From Spongospora subterranea f. sp. subterranea (Eukaryota > Endomyxa: Phytomyxea > Phytomyxea > Plasmodiophorida), in contig JAUGWO010000127.1 of assembly GCA_049724395.1 (NCBI GenBank), forward strand, positions 46,839 to 110,838: a stretch of 64,000 nucleotides of DNA. Direction: 5' to 3'. The position numbers and the translations under genes are program-made. Numbering within the stretch: the first letter of the stretch is position 1; the number at the start of each line of letters is the position of its first letter. A model generated the notes under the pieces. That model did no database searches. It had not been told where the DNA came from and saw only the letters and a list, made by a program, of their open reading frames with translations. Below, in pieces: positions 21,391 through 32,514 of the stretch.

Positions 21391-21396
21391 ATTAAG

Positions 21397-22478
21397 CGCA
21401 CTGTGATGTTGTGGCGGGGACTGCGTGGATCGCTTAATGTACCACCATCGATTTGCGACCTTGGTTTGACGCCACATCAACCAGGTATTGGCCATCTGTG
21501 CTTCAGATGACCACGAACTGACCATTGGTTGTTTGTGCAGGACCGCATGGATTACGCCGCGATCACCACCGCCGACATGGCTGGAGTAGCAACAACCGAC
21601 TGGCAACTCATGCTCGAGAAGGCCTCTGTCCATGAACAGTCCTTTCTGTAGTGGGACAGCTGGGACGTGGCAACCTGCGTGCGAAGTGTCAAACCGGTCC
21701 TGATTCGCCAGTGTACCAATTTTCTCAACGTTCGTCAACCGCTAACTCTGCAATCCGTCGCAAGAGCGGTTAATCATATCCTGCGATATGATTACGATTC
21801 CGGGTCGTTCTAAATCCAAATTGCGAGTACCGTCGGGTGATGTTACGAACGGGTGGACATCGTCCGAGTGTGCGTACTGAAAGGCGCCACGAAGCCACAA
21901 TTTTTTCAACGTTCGTCAACCGCTAACTCTGCAATCCGTCGCAAGAGCGGTTGGAAACGCAGTAAGTCCCAACACCGTCGTTACCATTCAAATCTCACTC
22001 CTTTCAATCAGAAATGGCTTCGTGGCGCCTTTCAGTACGCACACTCGGACGATGTCCACCCGTTCGTAACATCACCCGACGGTACTCGCAATTTGGATTT
22101 AGAACGACCCGGAATCGTAATCATATCGCAGGATATGATTAACCGCTCTTGCGACGGATTGCAGAGTTAGCGGTTGACGAACGTTGAGAAAATTGGTACA
22201 CTGGCGAATCAGGACCGGTTTGACACTTCGCACGCAGGTTGCCACGTCTTAGCTGTCCACGAGCAGAAAGGACTGTTCATGGACAGAGGCCTTCTCGAGC
22301 ATGAGTTGCCAGTCGGATGTTGCTACTCCAGCCATGTCGGCGGTGGTGATCGCGGCGTAATCCATGCGGTCCTGCACAAACAACCAATGGTTAGTTCGTG
22401 GTCATCTGAAGCAAGCACAGATGGCCAATACCTTGTTGATGTGGCAAATCCACGCAGTCCGCCACAACATCACAGTGC
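21397..22478. repeat. Large foldback: ~0.5-kb inverted arms
   Basis: The arms at 21397-21897 and 22015-22478 are near-identical in inverted orientation apart from a few indels, for example an extra ~35 bp in the left arm near 21433-21470. The ~117-bp spacer contains a direct copy (21901-21951) of part of the left arm (about 21719-21770). The two arms encode the same open frame on opposite strands, but the peptide is not recognised. No terminal repeat or target duplication was found at the outer ends. The high arm identity points to a recent event, either a foldback element or a template-switch duplication. Confidence 0.8.
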
Positions 22479-22744
22479 GCCCAGCACCCATTAAGGGGGG
22501 ACTTGGCTGGTGACTATGAATGTATGTATATAGATACACTTGGGGTGCCCCGTGGAGCGCCCCGGGTGACTCTATTGCACGTGAGCCTATGTGATGGAAT
22601 TCGGAAATGTTTTCTGGAAACTGGAGATGTGATGAAATTTTAAAAATGTAATGGCAATGTGATTCAAAAACACACGTTTTGAATGACGCACGACAATGTC
22701 GTCATGTGGTCAATGGCTTGCTGTATTGTAGTAGGCAACAGGAT

Positions 22745-23326
22745 TCAGTCATCACAGTCGGTTTCATACACAATCGGATCATGGTTTTGAGATATGAATA
22801 GCGCCAGAGATTCCTTGGGAGGGGATAGAAGTGGTGATGACACGATCTCCCCTGTCAGATGTTCGTCCATAGCTTGCCGATGGCGAGGAGGGATGCTTGC
22901 AATGACAGCATCGAGATAATGCGGCTTGGCCATGAGCTTGGTGTAGTAGTTACGGTAGAGTTGCCTCCATCCGTCGGCAGTTCGGGTGAAGTCGTTGAGG
23001 AACTCTCTGAGGCGATCCCAGGTTCCTCGGGAATTTCCCGACTGCCCACACTCGTTCACCCAATACATAATCGCTCCCAGCTCCCACTCTTGGGGGTTTC
23101 GACGGGTCCGGGGAGAATCTGACTTTTGAACGGACTTGGAAGGTTTGGTCTCGACATCGGGCGTTCTGACCGGGATCACAGGAGCAGCGGCAGTTTGTCG
23201 ACTGGAGACCGGCGTTGAAGGCACTGACCGCAGTTCCTTAATTAAACTATTGGCAGACTGTGTGTGATACTTGGACGGCGGTTTCATTGCGGTAAGGTCG
23301 ATGGGTTTGGGCTTCGATATCTCCAA
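22745..23326 (-). CDS. Myb/SANT-like (RAP1-type) DNA-binding protein, tentative
   Basis: Open frame of 193 codons whose first codon in this frame is TTG, so the true start lies upstream, perhaps in another exon or near the ATG around 23390. The first 80 residues are Pro/Ser/Thr-rich and basic. Residues ~85-150 resemble a three-helix Myb/SANT module: WELGAIMYWVNECGQSG, GTWDRLREFLNDF, then RTADGWRQLYRNYYTKL. The RT-x-x-x-W-x-x-x-Y-x-N pattern in the third helix recalls RAP1 Myb domains. The C-terminus is acidic (VYETDCDD). A telomere or promoter binding role would be inference only. It stands alone among repeats and could also belong to an unrecognised transposon. Confidence 0.4.
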   Translation of the reverse strand: MEISKPKPIDLTAMKPPSKYHTQSANSLIKELRSVPSTPVSSRQTAAAPVIPVRTPDVETKPSKSVQKSDSPRTRRNPQEWELGAIMYWVNECGQSGNSRGTWDRLREFLNDFTRTADGWRQLYRNYYTKLMAKPHYLDAVIASIPPRHRQAMDEHLTGEIVSSPLLSPPKESLALFISQNHDPIVYETDCDD

Positions 23327-23817
23327 CGACGGCGGGATGGGCGGGGTCGTGTCGGTTGATGGATTGAGAACAATCTGACATACTTGGATTCATGTTTGGC
23401 AAAACTTCCGAACGTCGTCGCTGACGGGGGGCATGAGGCGAGTGGCTGAATGTTTAATCGAACTGTTGTGAAAATTGGAACAAAGGCTTTATGGCGATAA
23501 AGTAGCGCAGTAAGAATATTCAACGACACGCTTGGGTACAACAAGATGATTGACCCGAGTAGTTGCCAGTGGCCTGTCAATCCGATTGTTTAGGTCAGTG
23601 CAGTTCCGCAACGATCAGCGTGGATGACGAAGCTATCTACGGCAAGAAAGCCTGCGGAGCGCCAATTAGGAAGATGGGATGATGGCTGTTGATTGTTCTC
23701 ACGAGAGTGTTGTGCCAAGGCCTCGACAGTAAAATCGGAAGCTGGCGGCTACCGCGAACAAGCCAACCCACGACTGTTCCCAATACCGATATTGTTGACG
23801 GTGAAAATTAATGTTAA

Positions 23818-24165
23818 TTGATGGATATACGCTCTAGTGTGGGTTTTCTATCTAAGTTTCAGGGCGATGATGGTTTCATCGTGAAAATGTATGATGGTTC
23901 GGCCTCACCAACGACGGAGACAATGCAAGCCCTTCAGCGTCTTCACCCAGTAGGTCCTGAGGCCCCTTTCCCCAATCATTTAGGTCCCACAGGTCATAAC
24001 ATCACTGACGCTGACATCCTTTTCGTTCCGAAATCCACCAACTTCGACTCGGCTGGCGGCCCTTCTGGATGGACCACCATTTTTCCGCTGGGTGAAGACG
24101 CTGAAGGGGTGGCATTGTCTCCGTTGTTGGTGGGGCCAAACCAGCACTGGAGGCGGTCGGCTTGA
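23818..24165 (+). pseudogene. Non-LTR retrotransposon RT-type fragment with internal inverted repeat
   Basis: The short frame contains LQRLHPVGPEAP and, further on, DSAGGPSGWT, which resembles the segment leading into the reverse transcriptase of some LINE-like elements (a LHP motif, then a G-x-SGW motif). The homology stops abruptly at an inverted copy of its own start: 23901-23950 is repeated in reverse at 24088-24137 with about 90% identity. There is no further RT domain. This is a small relic and the assignment rests on two short motifs. Confidence 0.35.
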
Positions 24166-24289
24166 CCATCGGCCACGATGCGGATTCGTTTTCTCGGGCC
24201 GCAGACGCGTGTTGAGCAGACACGTGCTGAGGTTAACGATTTCGTCCTCTTGATCGTTCGCTATGAGCGCGCGATGGAACTTTCATTAT

Positions 24290-26270
24290 ATTTACAAAAA
24301 CAGCCCTATCTATCTTCTTCGTTATACCATCGAAAGCGATTAACTGTAGCGTCAAAAACGGAATTAGATAAACACTTCAATAATTTCTTGGAAATGTCAG
24401 CACTCAATCTTCAATTACAGCATCTAAGCACGAATTGTCAACTATTACAACTGTTCACAAAGACTCAAAACATCAGAATGTGATAATAGTGCGAATTTCG
24501 ATGGCACCTGCAAAACGACGCACAGAGCATTGACTTGAATCTTGAAACCAATTTTGAATATGAAATAGCTGTAATTGAAATTAATCGACCGTTTGTCATA
24601 CCCCATGCTACTACATCAATAATAACATTCATTCGAGCATTACTTACAAAAAAGCATTTTGAATTTGAGCAATGTCACGACAAAATCGAGATCAGATAAA
24701 GTCATCAACAGAATGTACGAATTTGCAGAAATAGAAACGGAATCTTCAATTGCAGCATCCATACACGAATCGTAAACTACTCGAAAATTCACCAGGACAT
24801 AAAACATTGAAATGTGATAATAGTACGAAATTCGAAGGCAGCAAAAATGACCCAAAGAGCATTGACTTGACTCTTGAAACCAATCTTGAATCTGAATAGC
24901 TGTAATTGCTATCAAACGACCGTTTGACACGCACTATGCTGCTAAATCAATAATAACATTCATTCGAGCATTACTCACGAAAAAGCAATTTAATTTGAGT
25001 GATGTAGCCTGAAAAACGAAATTAGCTAAGCCATCAACAGAATTTACGAATTTGCAGAAACAGAAACGGAATCTTCAATTGCAGCATCAATGCACGAATC
25101 GTCAACTATTTAAACTGTTCACAATGAGATAGAACATAAAAATGTGATAATTGGACGAAATTCGACTGCACCCGAAAAATGGACCCACAGAGCATTGACT
25201 TGAATCTTGAAACCAATCTTTAATCTGAATAGCTGTAATTGAAAAAAAAACGATCGTTTTTTGACATACACCATGGTGATGAATCAATAAAAAAAATCAT
25301 TCGAGCATTATTTGCGAAAAAGCATGTAAATTTGAGGTATGTATTCGTGAAACCCGAAATTAGTTAAGCCATCAACAAATTATAGGAAATGCAAAACATC
25401 AAACCGAATCTTCAATTACAGCATCAAAACACGAAATGTCAACTTTTATAACTGTTCACAATGAGGTAAATTAATGAAATGTGATGATAATTCAATAGAC
25501 GGCTCCCGCAAATACGGCCCACTGAGCATCAAGTCGAAAACATGTAGCCAATATTGATTTTGGATAGCTGTAATTGAAATTTCTCGATCGTTAGAGCAAA
25601 AACATGCAGTTCATTTGGTCATAACATTCATTCGAGCATTACTTATAAAATCGAATCGTCAGTTGACTAGTGTAACGACAAAATCGAGTTCAGATAAGGT
25701 CACCAACAGAATCTGCGAATTTGCAGAAAAAGAAACGGAATCTTCAATTGCAGCAACAATACACGAATCGTCAACTATTCCAGCTGTTCACAATGAGATA
25801 AAGCGACATAAACATGTGATAATAGTACGAAATTCGACGGTACCCGCAAAAATGACTCGCTGAGCCTCAATAAAAAGTTTGAGGCCAATACCGAATCTGG
25901 ATAACTACATTGTTAAAAGAACGACCGTTAACCGTAGAGCATGCAATGCAATCAATAACAGCATGGATTAGAGCGGTATTTGCAAACGCATCTTCATTTG
26001 GCCTAATATGACGGCAGAACGGAATCAGCAAAATGGCCTCAATACTATATGGAAAATTGCAGAGACAGAAACGGAATCTTGGTTGTCAGCATCAATAAAC
26101 GAATCTTTGTATTGAAACTGCTCACAATGGCACAAAACATGAAAAATGTGATATTGAGCGCCAATTGCAAAGACAAAAGCGAAGAGCGTCCACAGTCATA
26201 ATCAGACATGGATTCTGTCGTTATATCAACGCTTTCAAAAAAAACCTCTGACTGTAATTTAGTATTTGTA
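24290..26270. repeat. Diverged satellite array, ~331-337 bp period
   Basis: About five to six tandem units share landmarks such as ATTCGAGCATTACT, GGAATCTTCAATTGCAGCAT, AATGTGATAATAGT and GAGCATTGACTTGA. The landmark ATTCGAGCAT falls at 24631, 24962, 25299 and 25630, with a decayed form at 25967, giving a period of 331-337 bp. Units differ by point changes and small indels and the last is the most diverged. The array is AT-rich and no frame stays open across units. Confidence 0.8.
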
Positions 26271-27060
26271 AATCATGCTCAAACGTACAAGCAGCAGCAA
26301 ATTGATAAGCGATAAACAACAGCATCGGGTCAATGGGTGGCTCTAAGCGCAAAGAAAGCCATAGCGTTGCATGAACTGTTTGTAGTTTATTAATCTTAAC
26401 TAGTTTATTAATCTTAAACCCAGTAATAGCTCGAGCGCAAACATCCTCAACAATAGAAATTCGGCAATGGCAAAGATTGAAGAAAACGTCATACTAAAAA
26501 AACATTATGCAGCATCTCTGACCTGAAACGAGGCACAGAAAACAATGAAAATGCAAAAGAAACCGATAACAATTCTAAATTAATCATTAAATCATCGGAA
26601 TTTGAAAATGATGATCCGCATCCCTCATTGAAAACTACATTCAACAGCATTAAAACAAAATAAAAACGGGGTTCGACTCGACAACCATAATCACCTAGAA
26701 ACCAGCAGGGACCCCAGAGTAGACTGGACATCATTGCGAAATATTCAATGATCATAATGAGCACCAGATTGGCGTGCGAAACTGCATCACAACGGGACAT
26801 GGTTCAGGCAACTGGAAAACGTCTGGCGACGACGACCGATGGCCGAGGCCGGGACAACAGTAACCCAACATGAGATCGGACCTGCAAACTGTCAAGGAAT
26901 ACAACAACCCAATAATCTTGAACATCATCAGATGGAGTTGTGGTTTTGGCTCGGTTTCGACAGCTGTATGACCATGATAAAGTTGCTGATGTTGGCGTCA
27001 CTTACCGATATTTTGACGAGAAGGCACAACCGTTTGATATCAGAGATACAGAGGAATCGG
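26271..27060. other. AT-rich spacer, nothing recognised
   Basis: Between the satellite and the minisatellite I see no convincing gene. Open frames here are short and lack motifs. Confidence 0.4.
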
Positions 27061-27067
27061 ACGATCC

Positions 27068-27755
27068 AATTGATGGTGATATTGGCGACAATCGACAATT
27101 AATACAGTCCAATTGATGATGATAATGGCGATAATCATCAATTTAATACAGAAGAACCGGGTGCTCTACTTGATGATGATAACGGAGACAATCAACAATT
27201 AATAGAGCAGAATCGGGTGCTCTACTTGATGATGATAATGGCGACAATCGACAGTCAAAAGAGAAGAATCGGGCGATGCACGTGAAGATGATTGATTGAT
27301 GATGATAATGGCGACAATCAAAAAATCAATAGAGAAGAATCGGGTGATGCATTTCATGATGATAATGGCGACAATCAACCATCAAAAGAGAAGAACCGGG
27401 TTGTAATGACCTGGACGGAACGAACAATAGGCTTAAGCTAAAACTAGAGAGAAGGTTTAACTAACAGAGACTGAGGCTAAACGTGGTGCTTTACTAGAAC
27501 TAATAATACGATCTGAGCCCGAAGACTCAGATCGTGGATAGGTAATATGGATAGATATTATTGACTGGTGTGGAGGATCTAACACGGGTGATCCACTTGA
27601 TGAAGATAATGGCCAAAATCGACAATCAATAGAGAAGAATCGGGTGATCGACTTGATGATGATAATGGCCAAAATCGACAATCAATAGAGAAGAATCGGG
27701 TGATCCACTTGATGATGATGATTATAACAACCGATATTCTATATAGAAGAATCAG
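27068..27755. repeat. 56-bp minisatellite
   Basis: About nine imperfect units follow the pattern GATGATGATAATGGCGACAA, then TCAATAGAGAAGAATCGGGT. The cleanest units are spaced exactly 56 bp apart, so the array does not keep a reading frame. A solo LTR interrupts it at 27402-27584. Confidence 0.8.
27402..27584. mobile_element. Solo LTR inside the minisatellite
   Basis: A 183-bp insert begins TGTAATGACC and ends ATCTAACA (TG...CA ends). It is flanked by a perfect 5-bp duplication CGGGT at 27397-27401 and 27585-27589, created in the repeat unit itself. This is the signature of an LTR retroelement reduced to one LTR by recombination. It contains an internal hairpin CGATCTGAG...CTCAGATCG (27509-27534), and the same hairpin stem recurs at 51829-51852 close to the Ty3/Gypsy fossil. 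The family is probably Gypsy-like, but this is not proven. Confidence 0.75.
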
Positions 27756-27803
27756 GTTCCGTATTGTCAGCACGAGAGGTAATATAGTGTTCGAGGGAGG
27801 ACA

Positions 27804-30800
27804 ATGTCATCGCTAGAGTCGGCATCTGATTCCGAATGCGGTACCGTCTGTATTTTAGAATGCGGTCGTTGGACTGTTTCTGACATACTTGCGCCGACGC
27901 TGCCGTGCACCCTTATTGATAGAAGTGTCGCGAATCAGAACTTCGACTGTGATCAGGTTCCGCTGCGACCAGATGGAAATTGCCGTTTTATGTTTGACGA
28001 AGCTTCCAAAAAGCCCAATTTGGTCGGTCGGTACTCCGAGTGGCAATGGCGAGTAACCAACACCCGCTACCGTTCGCTGCCATCTGACCCCTTACCGATT
28101 AAGATCACCAACAAGGTGTGCACAGGCAACATTGTTTGCTCCAATTTGGGATGTGCATATTCGCGTCGTCCGAAAACAGAACAATCCGGACAACTTTGAA
28201 CGAACGTAATATCGCAACTCAGTCACAAGTCTAAAACCTTGAACAGTTGTTTACTTTTTATAATGTTGCAGGTGCCGCGTTTGCAGCAGCGACATGGTTC
28301 GACTCGTTTGTCCTGCAACATGCATGTGGGTGGAGGCAAAATTCTCTGATCGAGCCATTATTATCCATTCTGACCGGCATTCTCATGCCGTGCCACATGT
28401 GTTGAAGCCTGACTTTTACTGCAAAAAGATGCTCACTGACAGGATCTGTAATAATCCCATGGCCAAAGCTGTCACGCTTGTCACCGGCACACCAATCATT
28501 GGCTCGGTCTGTGAGATCCATGAATCTTACGGTAACCTCTCAAGAGTAGCGTATTTCCGACTTCAGGTGTTGCGAGACCTTGGTGTTAGACTTCCAGGTC
28601 TCGGTTACTTGATTTATCTGAAAATGTTCCTAAATTTGAATAATCTAGGTTCTGGAGACTCATTCATCGATCAAATCCTGGAGTTTCAACTGACTTTTGG
28701 CAAAACTGCCGTCATCTTGAGTGATTTCAACATCAATCGAATGCACTTAACTGCTGCTTCGAGTTTTATGTTGGAAAGGTACAGTTGAATATTTCTTTCA
28801 TGATTGTTGCTGATTCTCAGCTTGCAACACAATGGTTAGATTCGTCGATGTAGATCCGTTGACAGGTCGTGATGGCCAAGGCGCTGTTTCCGATGTTACG
28901 TACAGTTTTTTTGATCGAGGCTTTCTTATGACAACCGCAGTGTATTGCGGTTTGCTTGCGCGATGGGTCCCGGTGGCTTTTTCTTGGTTGAACGGACTAA
29001 CTCGCGAGCATTATCGGGCACATTTTGAAGCGATTTTCAGCTGCGCCTCAGCAAGCATTCAGTCCGCTGAAGCATCGTTGTCTGTACAGGACAAGGTGAC
29101 AAGATTCAAACGTTTGTGTGGGGCAGTCATGGATTTTTCCAATGCGCAAACATTGAGCTTCATCGATGCTTATATTTCGGTACAGTGCTGAAACTCATTG
29201 TTATGACATTGCTTACATGTCTACAGATAACGAACAGAATCTTCAACTCACATGGCATTGTTCCGATTGTTTCCGAATTGAAGGCCGACGCACAATCGCT
29301 AATGAAAGGTTGTAGAGTGCACTTTATTTGCTCAGCTCAGCGGATTGACCGCAATCATGCCATTGTGGGGCGTGACAATGATGGCAAATTTCTGCAATTA
29401 ATCATGGAAGCAGTTGAAGAACCCATGCTGCATGCCTTTCATGAAGCAATGAAAATCCTTCATGTTGGAATCACATTGATCGTTACGATATAAGAGGTCA
29501 AAATCAACTTTTGTTATATCAGGACCGATATCCAAAAGCAAGACCGTGGTTTTCCTGGTGGTTAAAAGAGAGTGTGGCATGTCTTATTTTTGAATCGCAA
29601 CGGAAATTAGATCCAGAAGTTGGCGAAAAAAAATGTAAGAGAGGATAGCAATCCCATTGAGTCGATGCACTCTATATATTATCAAATAGCTGAACGCAAA
29701 AATCCTATTGTGTTCGGTCTCTCGGCCTTGATGATTTTTGCGGCAAATAATGAACGAGAGATGAATGACCTTCAGCTTGGTCGAACTGTTAGATATGGTA
29801 CAGAGTGCAATGTTGTCACTCTCAGCGAAGATTGATCAAACTATAGGTGTTCCTGAGAGATGGAAGATATCTATAGAAAAATACGGGTTAGCACACCCCG
29901 AGCGCCGAAGAAGACAACTACATGCACCAAATGAGGGCGAGCGCCCGATACGACTAACTCCCTCTTGCATGGTTCCAATGCATCAGTGGATTGTGTCGAA
30001 CTGAAAGGTACCACTCAACGACCTGAGAACAAGGAAACCCCTTCAGTAATTGGCAAGAAGAGACCTGGGAACAAGGAAACCCATTCAGGGGTTGGCAAGA
30101 CCTGGTCGCCCGAAAGGGGCAACAAACGTGGATAAAAACCCCAACACCACTTACCAGTCGTACCGACATTCTAACAATACCTGTTACTTAACAGTTCTGT
30201 TGGAGGTTCTAGCGGTTTGTCTTCCAAACATTCCAGCCCCTTCAGGTAATGTGGTTCCTTGTTCCGGCGATACCTTCTTTATCTTCAATTCTTAGACCAA
30301 CACGACAATACAAGGTCGTGTTTTGCGCGGCTTCTGCAACACGTCAATGCCCGGATGAATAAGCAAGGCGCTTCCCTGACAAAGGAGTTGACCAAAGGAA
30401 GAGAATTTCTCACTACCTGGGTTACTGAAATCGAAAAATTATACAAGCCAGGATCATTTGGATGCCCTTTTGAAGTCCTTGCTAGGGTTTTATCTGAAAT
30501 CGACAGTGATCCTATTTTTGCTCATTTCAAAATGATTGTACAGGTATAGTTTCATTGTATTGTTGAATGCATTTAACACAAATATGTTTTTCAGAAGGAT
30601 GTAAGATGTACAAACGGGCATCACATAAAGTCGCGTCCGTTATTTTGGCCGATTTTGGTACAACTGTTTTGGTGTTAACCACGGGTGTTTGAATCAAACT
30701 TTGTTGTAGGAGCTGAGACAGCAAGTATTTACTCAGTCATCATCAATGTCTCTACAGACCGCCGTTGCCGCATTGATTTCTGGTTTTACAGAAGAACTGC

Positions 30801-31236
30801 ATAGAAGCTGCATTCACCCAGGTTGTGATTCGGTATGTGAACAGTCAACTGCATTTAAACAACAGGAACATCTCATCGCCACAAATAGTGCAAGCAAGTA
30901 CAGACCCTAACGATCGAGGCAATGCCAACTTCAGTATTGTTTATCACGTTGCCTATCGGAGTGCCAGATGATAATGTGCCGCTGGTTGATAGCACGACCA
31001 TTTTTTGTCCGGATACATTATATGTTCTGAATGAAGAATGGCGTTTGATGGCAAGAATATCCGCTACTACTATGACAGGATCACACTTTTATGCACACAT
31101 TCGCCGTGAGTTTCAAGGCATGATGCCGGGATTCTACCACTACGATGATCTACAAAATCATGGAAGAGCAGTTTTCGATCCAGCTGCTGTAAATTTAAAG
31201 CCTAATTCAATATATTTGGCCTATGTCAAGAAATAA
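27804..31236 (+). CDS. Transposon protein: GCM-type zinc region, MULE-like transposase, ubiquitin-peptidase-like C-terminus
   Basis: Multi-exon or partly degraded gene read in consecutive pieces. (1) A GCM/FLYWCH-like zinc-binding region: KVCTGNIVCSNLGCAYSRRP, then CRVCSSDMVRLVCPATC and IIIHSDRHSHAVPHVLKPD. (2) A MULE-type transposase core: VPVAFSWLNGLTREHYRAHF, the motif GAVMDFSNAQTLSFIDAY, LMKGCRVHFICSAQRIDRN, then NPIESMHSIYYQIAERKN. (3) A basic hinge GRPKGATNVDKNPNTTYQSY leading directly to NNTCYLTVLLEVLAVCLP, which looks like the catalytic-Cys box of ubiquitin-specific peptidases. (4) A distal WRLMARISATTMTGSHFYAHI and YHYDDLQNHGRA, resembling their His box, ending YLAYVKK. One intron at about 28214-28282 is GT-AG. 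Several frame changes occur, so the copy may be non-functional. An inverted GTCAGCACGAG/CTCGTGCTGAC pair at ~27758 and ~31320 could mark the element ends. Confidence 0.6.
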
Positions 31237-31500
31237 ATCAACAAAAGCTAATCAAATGCGTGCCTAATGTTCGTGCTGACCTGTCCCATGATCGAAGTGA
31301 TTTGAATGGGCGCCCCAATGCTCGTGCTGACATGTCGGATCATCGGAGTGATAGAATCCAGGCATCCTTTCTTAAAACTCCTGTTATCGAGATTACTTTC
31401 GAACTCCTAAACACATCATCTTCGACAAGAACTCCGGATGATAACTCCAATGAGATACACTTGAGTGTACATTAACAATATTTTATTCCAACAAACTCGA

Positions 31501-31635
31501 TGACCAGTCAATATATGTTCGGCTGAATCTCCCAGTCAGAATGTGACCAGCTTTTTCTCGCGCCCTAGTAATTAACTGGTCACATTGACTGGTCGTCTAC
31601 GCAATTTTTGAAGTGACCAGTTAATGTGACCAGTC
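31501..31635. repeat. Cluster of TGACCAGT palindromic repeats
   Basis: Within 135 bp the motif (G)TGACCAGT or its reverse ACTGGTCA(C) occurs about six times in both orientations, several in the longer form ACTGGTCACATTGACTGGTC or its inverse. The outer pair TGACCAGTCAAT (31501) and ATTGACTGGTC (31585) forms an inverted repeat. This could be a small MITE remnant or a cluster of binding sites. No gene is recognised beside it. Confidence 0.55.
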
Positions 31636-31639
31636 TTTT

Positions 31640-32510
31640 CTAGCCCCCCATATAAAACTACGCGCATTTTTCAGATTTGAGATTGAAACAAAGTACAGAG
31701 TTAAGGTGTCCGCTACTGTACTAAAAAAACATTCTCGTCAAAATCAGTCCAACACAGTTCATCTTTAAATGGCTTGAATCTGTTCAACACTTCAAGTCGC
31801 AGTTTGACAGAATTCACCAAAAAACAACATCGACGGCAATGGTCACATTCCCGAAACCGACGCCAATCAACGGACGCCTACTGTATAAAGGGGCTTATTG
31901 GGTCCAGATCTGTCCCACGTCTACAGCTACACAACGGTAGGAGGCTTCTGCCTAAATTCAGAGCCGAACGTGATCAACAGCGACAACGCGACCAGAATAA
32001 CTGCTTTACCCAGGATATGGGTTTTCACGATCTGGACCCGAAACAGGTGTTGACATTTGTTTTGCTGTGCTCAAAGCATTGGATTCCTGTAGCTTTATAA
32101 CCGAACTGCCCCTGTTTCTCAGTCAGTTCTTAACCACATATTTGAGTCCAAAGCGATTGTACGAACCGTCGACGTGTACTATGCTGAGCTTGGTCGAATT
32201 GAAATAATCCTGACATGCCCCTAACATCGCTCAATGGTCCCGCCTGATCAAGAAGGTTGAACACCAAAGGAATCTGAAGAGACAGCTCACACAGCACTTC
32301 ACATGAGTTGATGAAACTTGTGCATAATTCTGCCATTGGTCGCATACTATAGATCCGGTAATTTATCACCTGAACCAAACCCTATATATAGAATCGATGA
32401 TCGATGTTTAACATTGAGGAATTAAAACGGAATTCATATCCCCACATGTCCAACAGGACCATGACACTCTGTGTTCAATACCCTGTATGAACATCACGAC
32501 ATACATTTGA
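31640..32510. other. No supported gene
   Basis: Only short frames without motifs are present. The sequence could be a decayed mobile element, since it lies between a palindromic repeat cluster and a foldback. Confidence 0.35.
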
Positions 32511-32514
32511 CGTA

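Noticed and set aside
21352-22494. Same 100-residue peptide encoded on both strands
   Set aside because: This is a direct consequence of the inverted duplication; no domain supports a gene.
24178-25863. Short frames in the satellite array
   Set aside because: The period is not a multiple of three and no frame is kept between units.
31774-32100. Basic Gln/Arg-rich frame of 108 codons
   Set aside because: Composition alone explains it. No domain or intron support was found, and a neighbouring frame is equally open over part of it.
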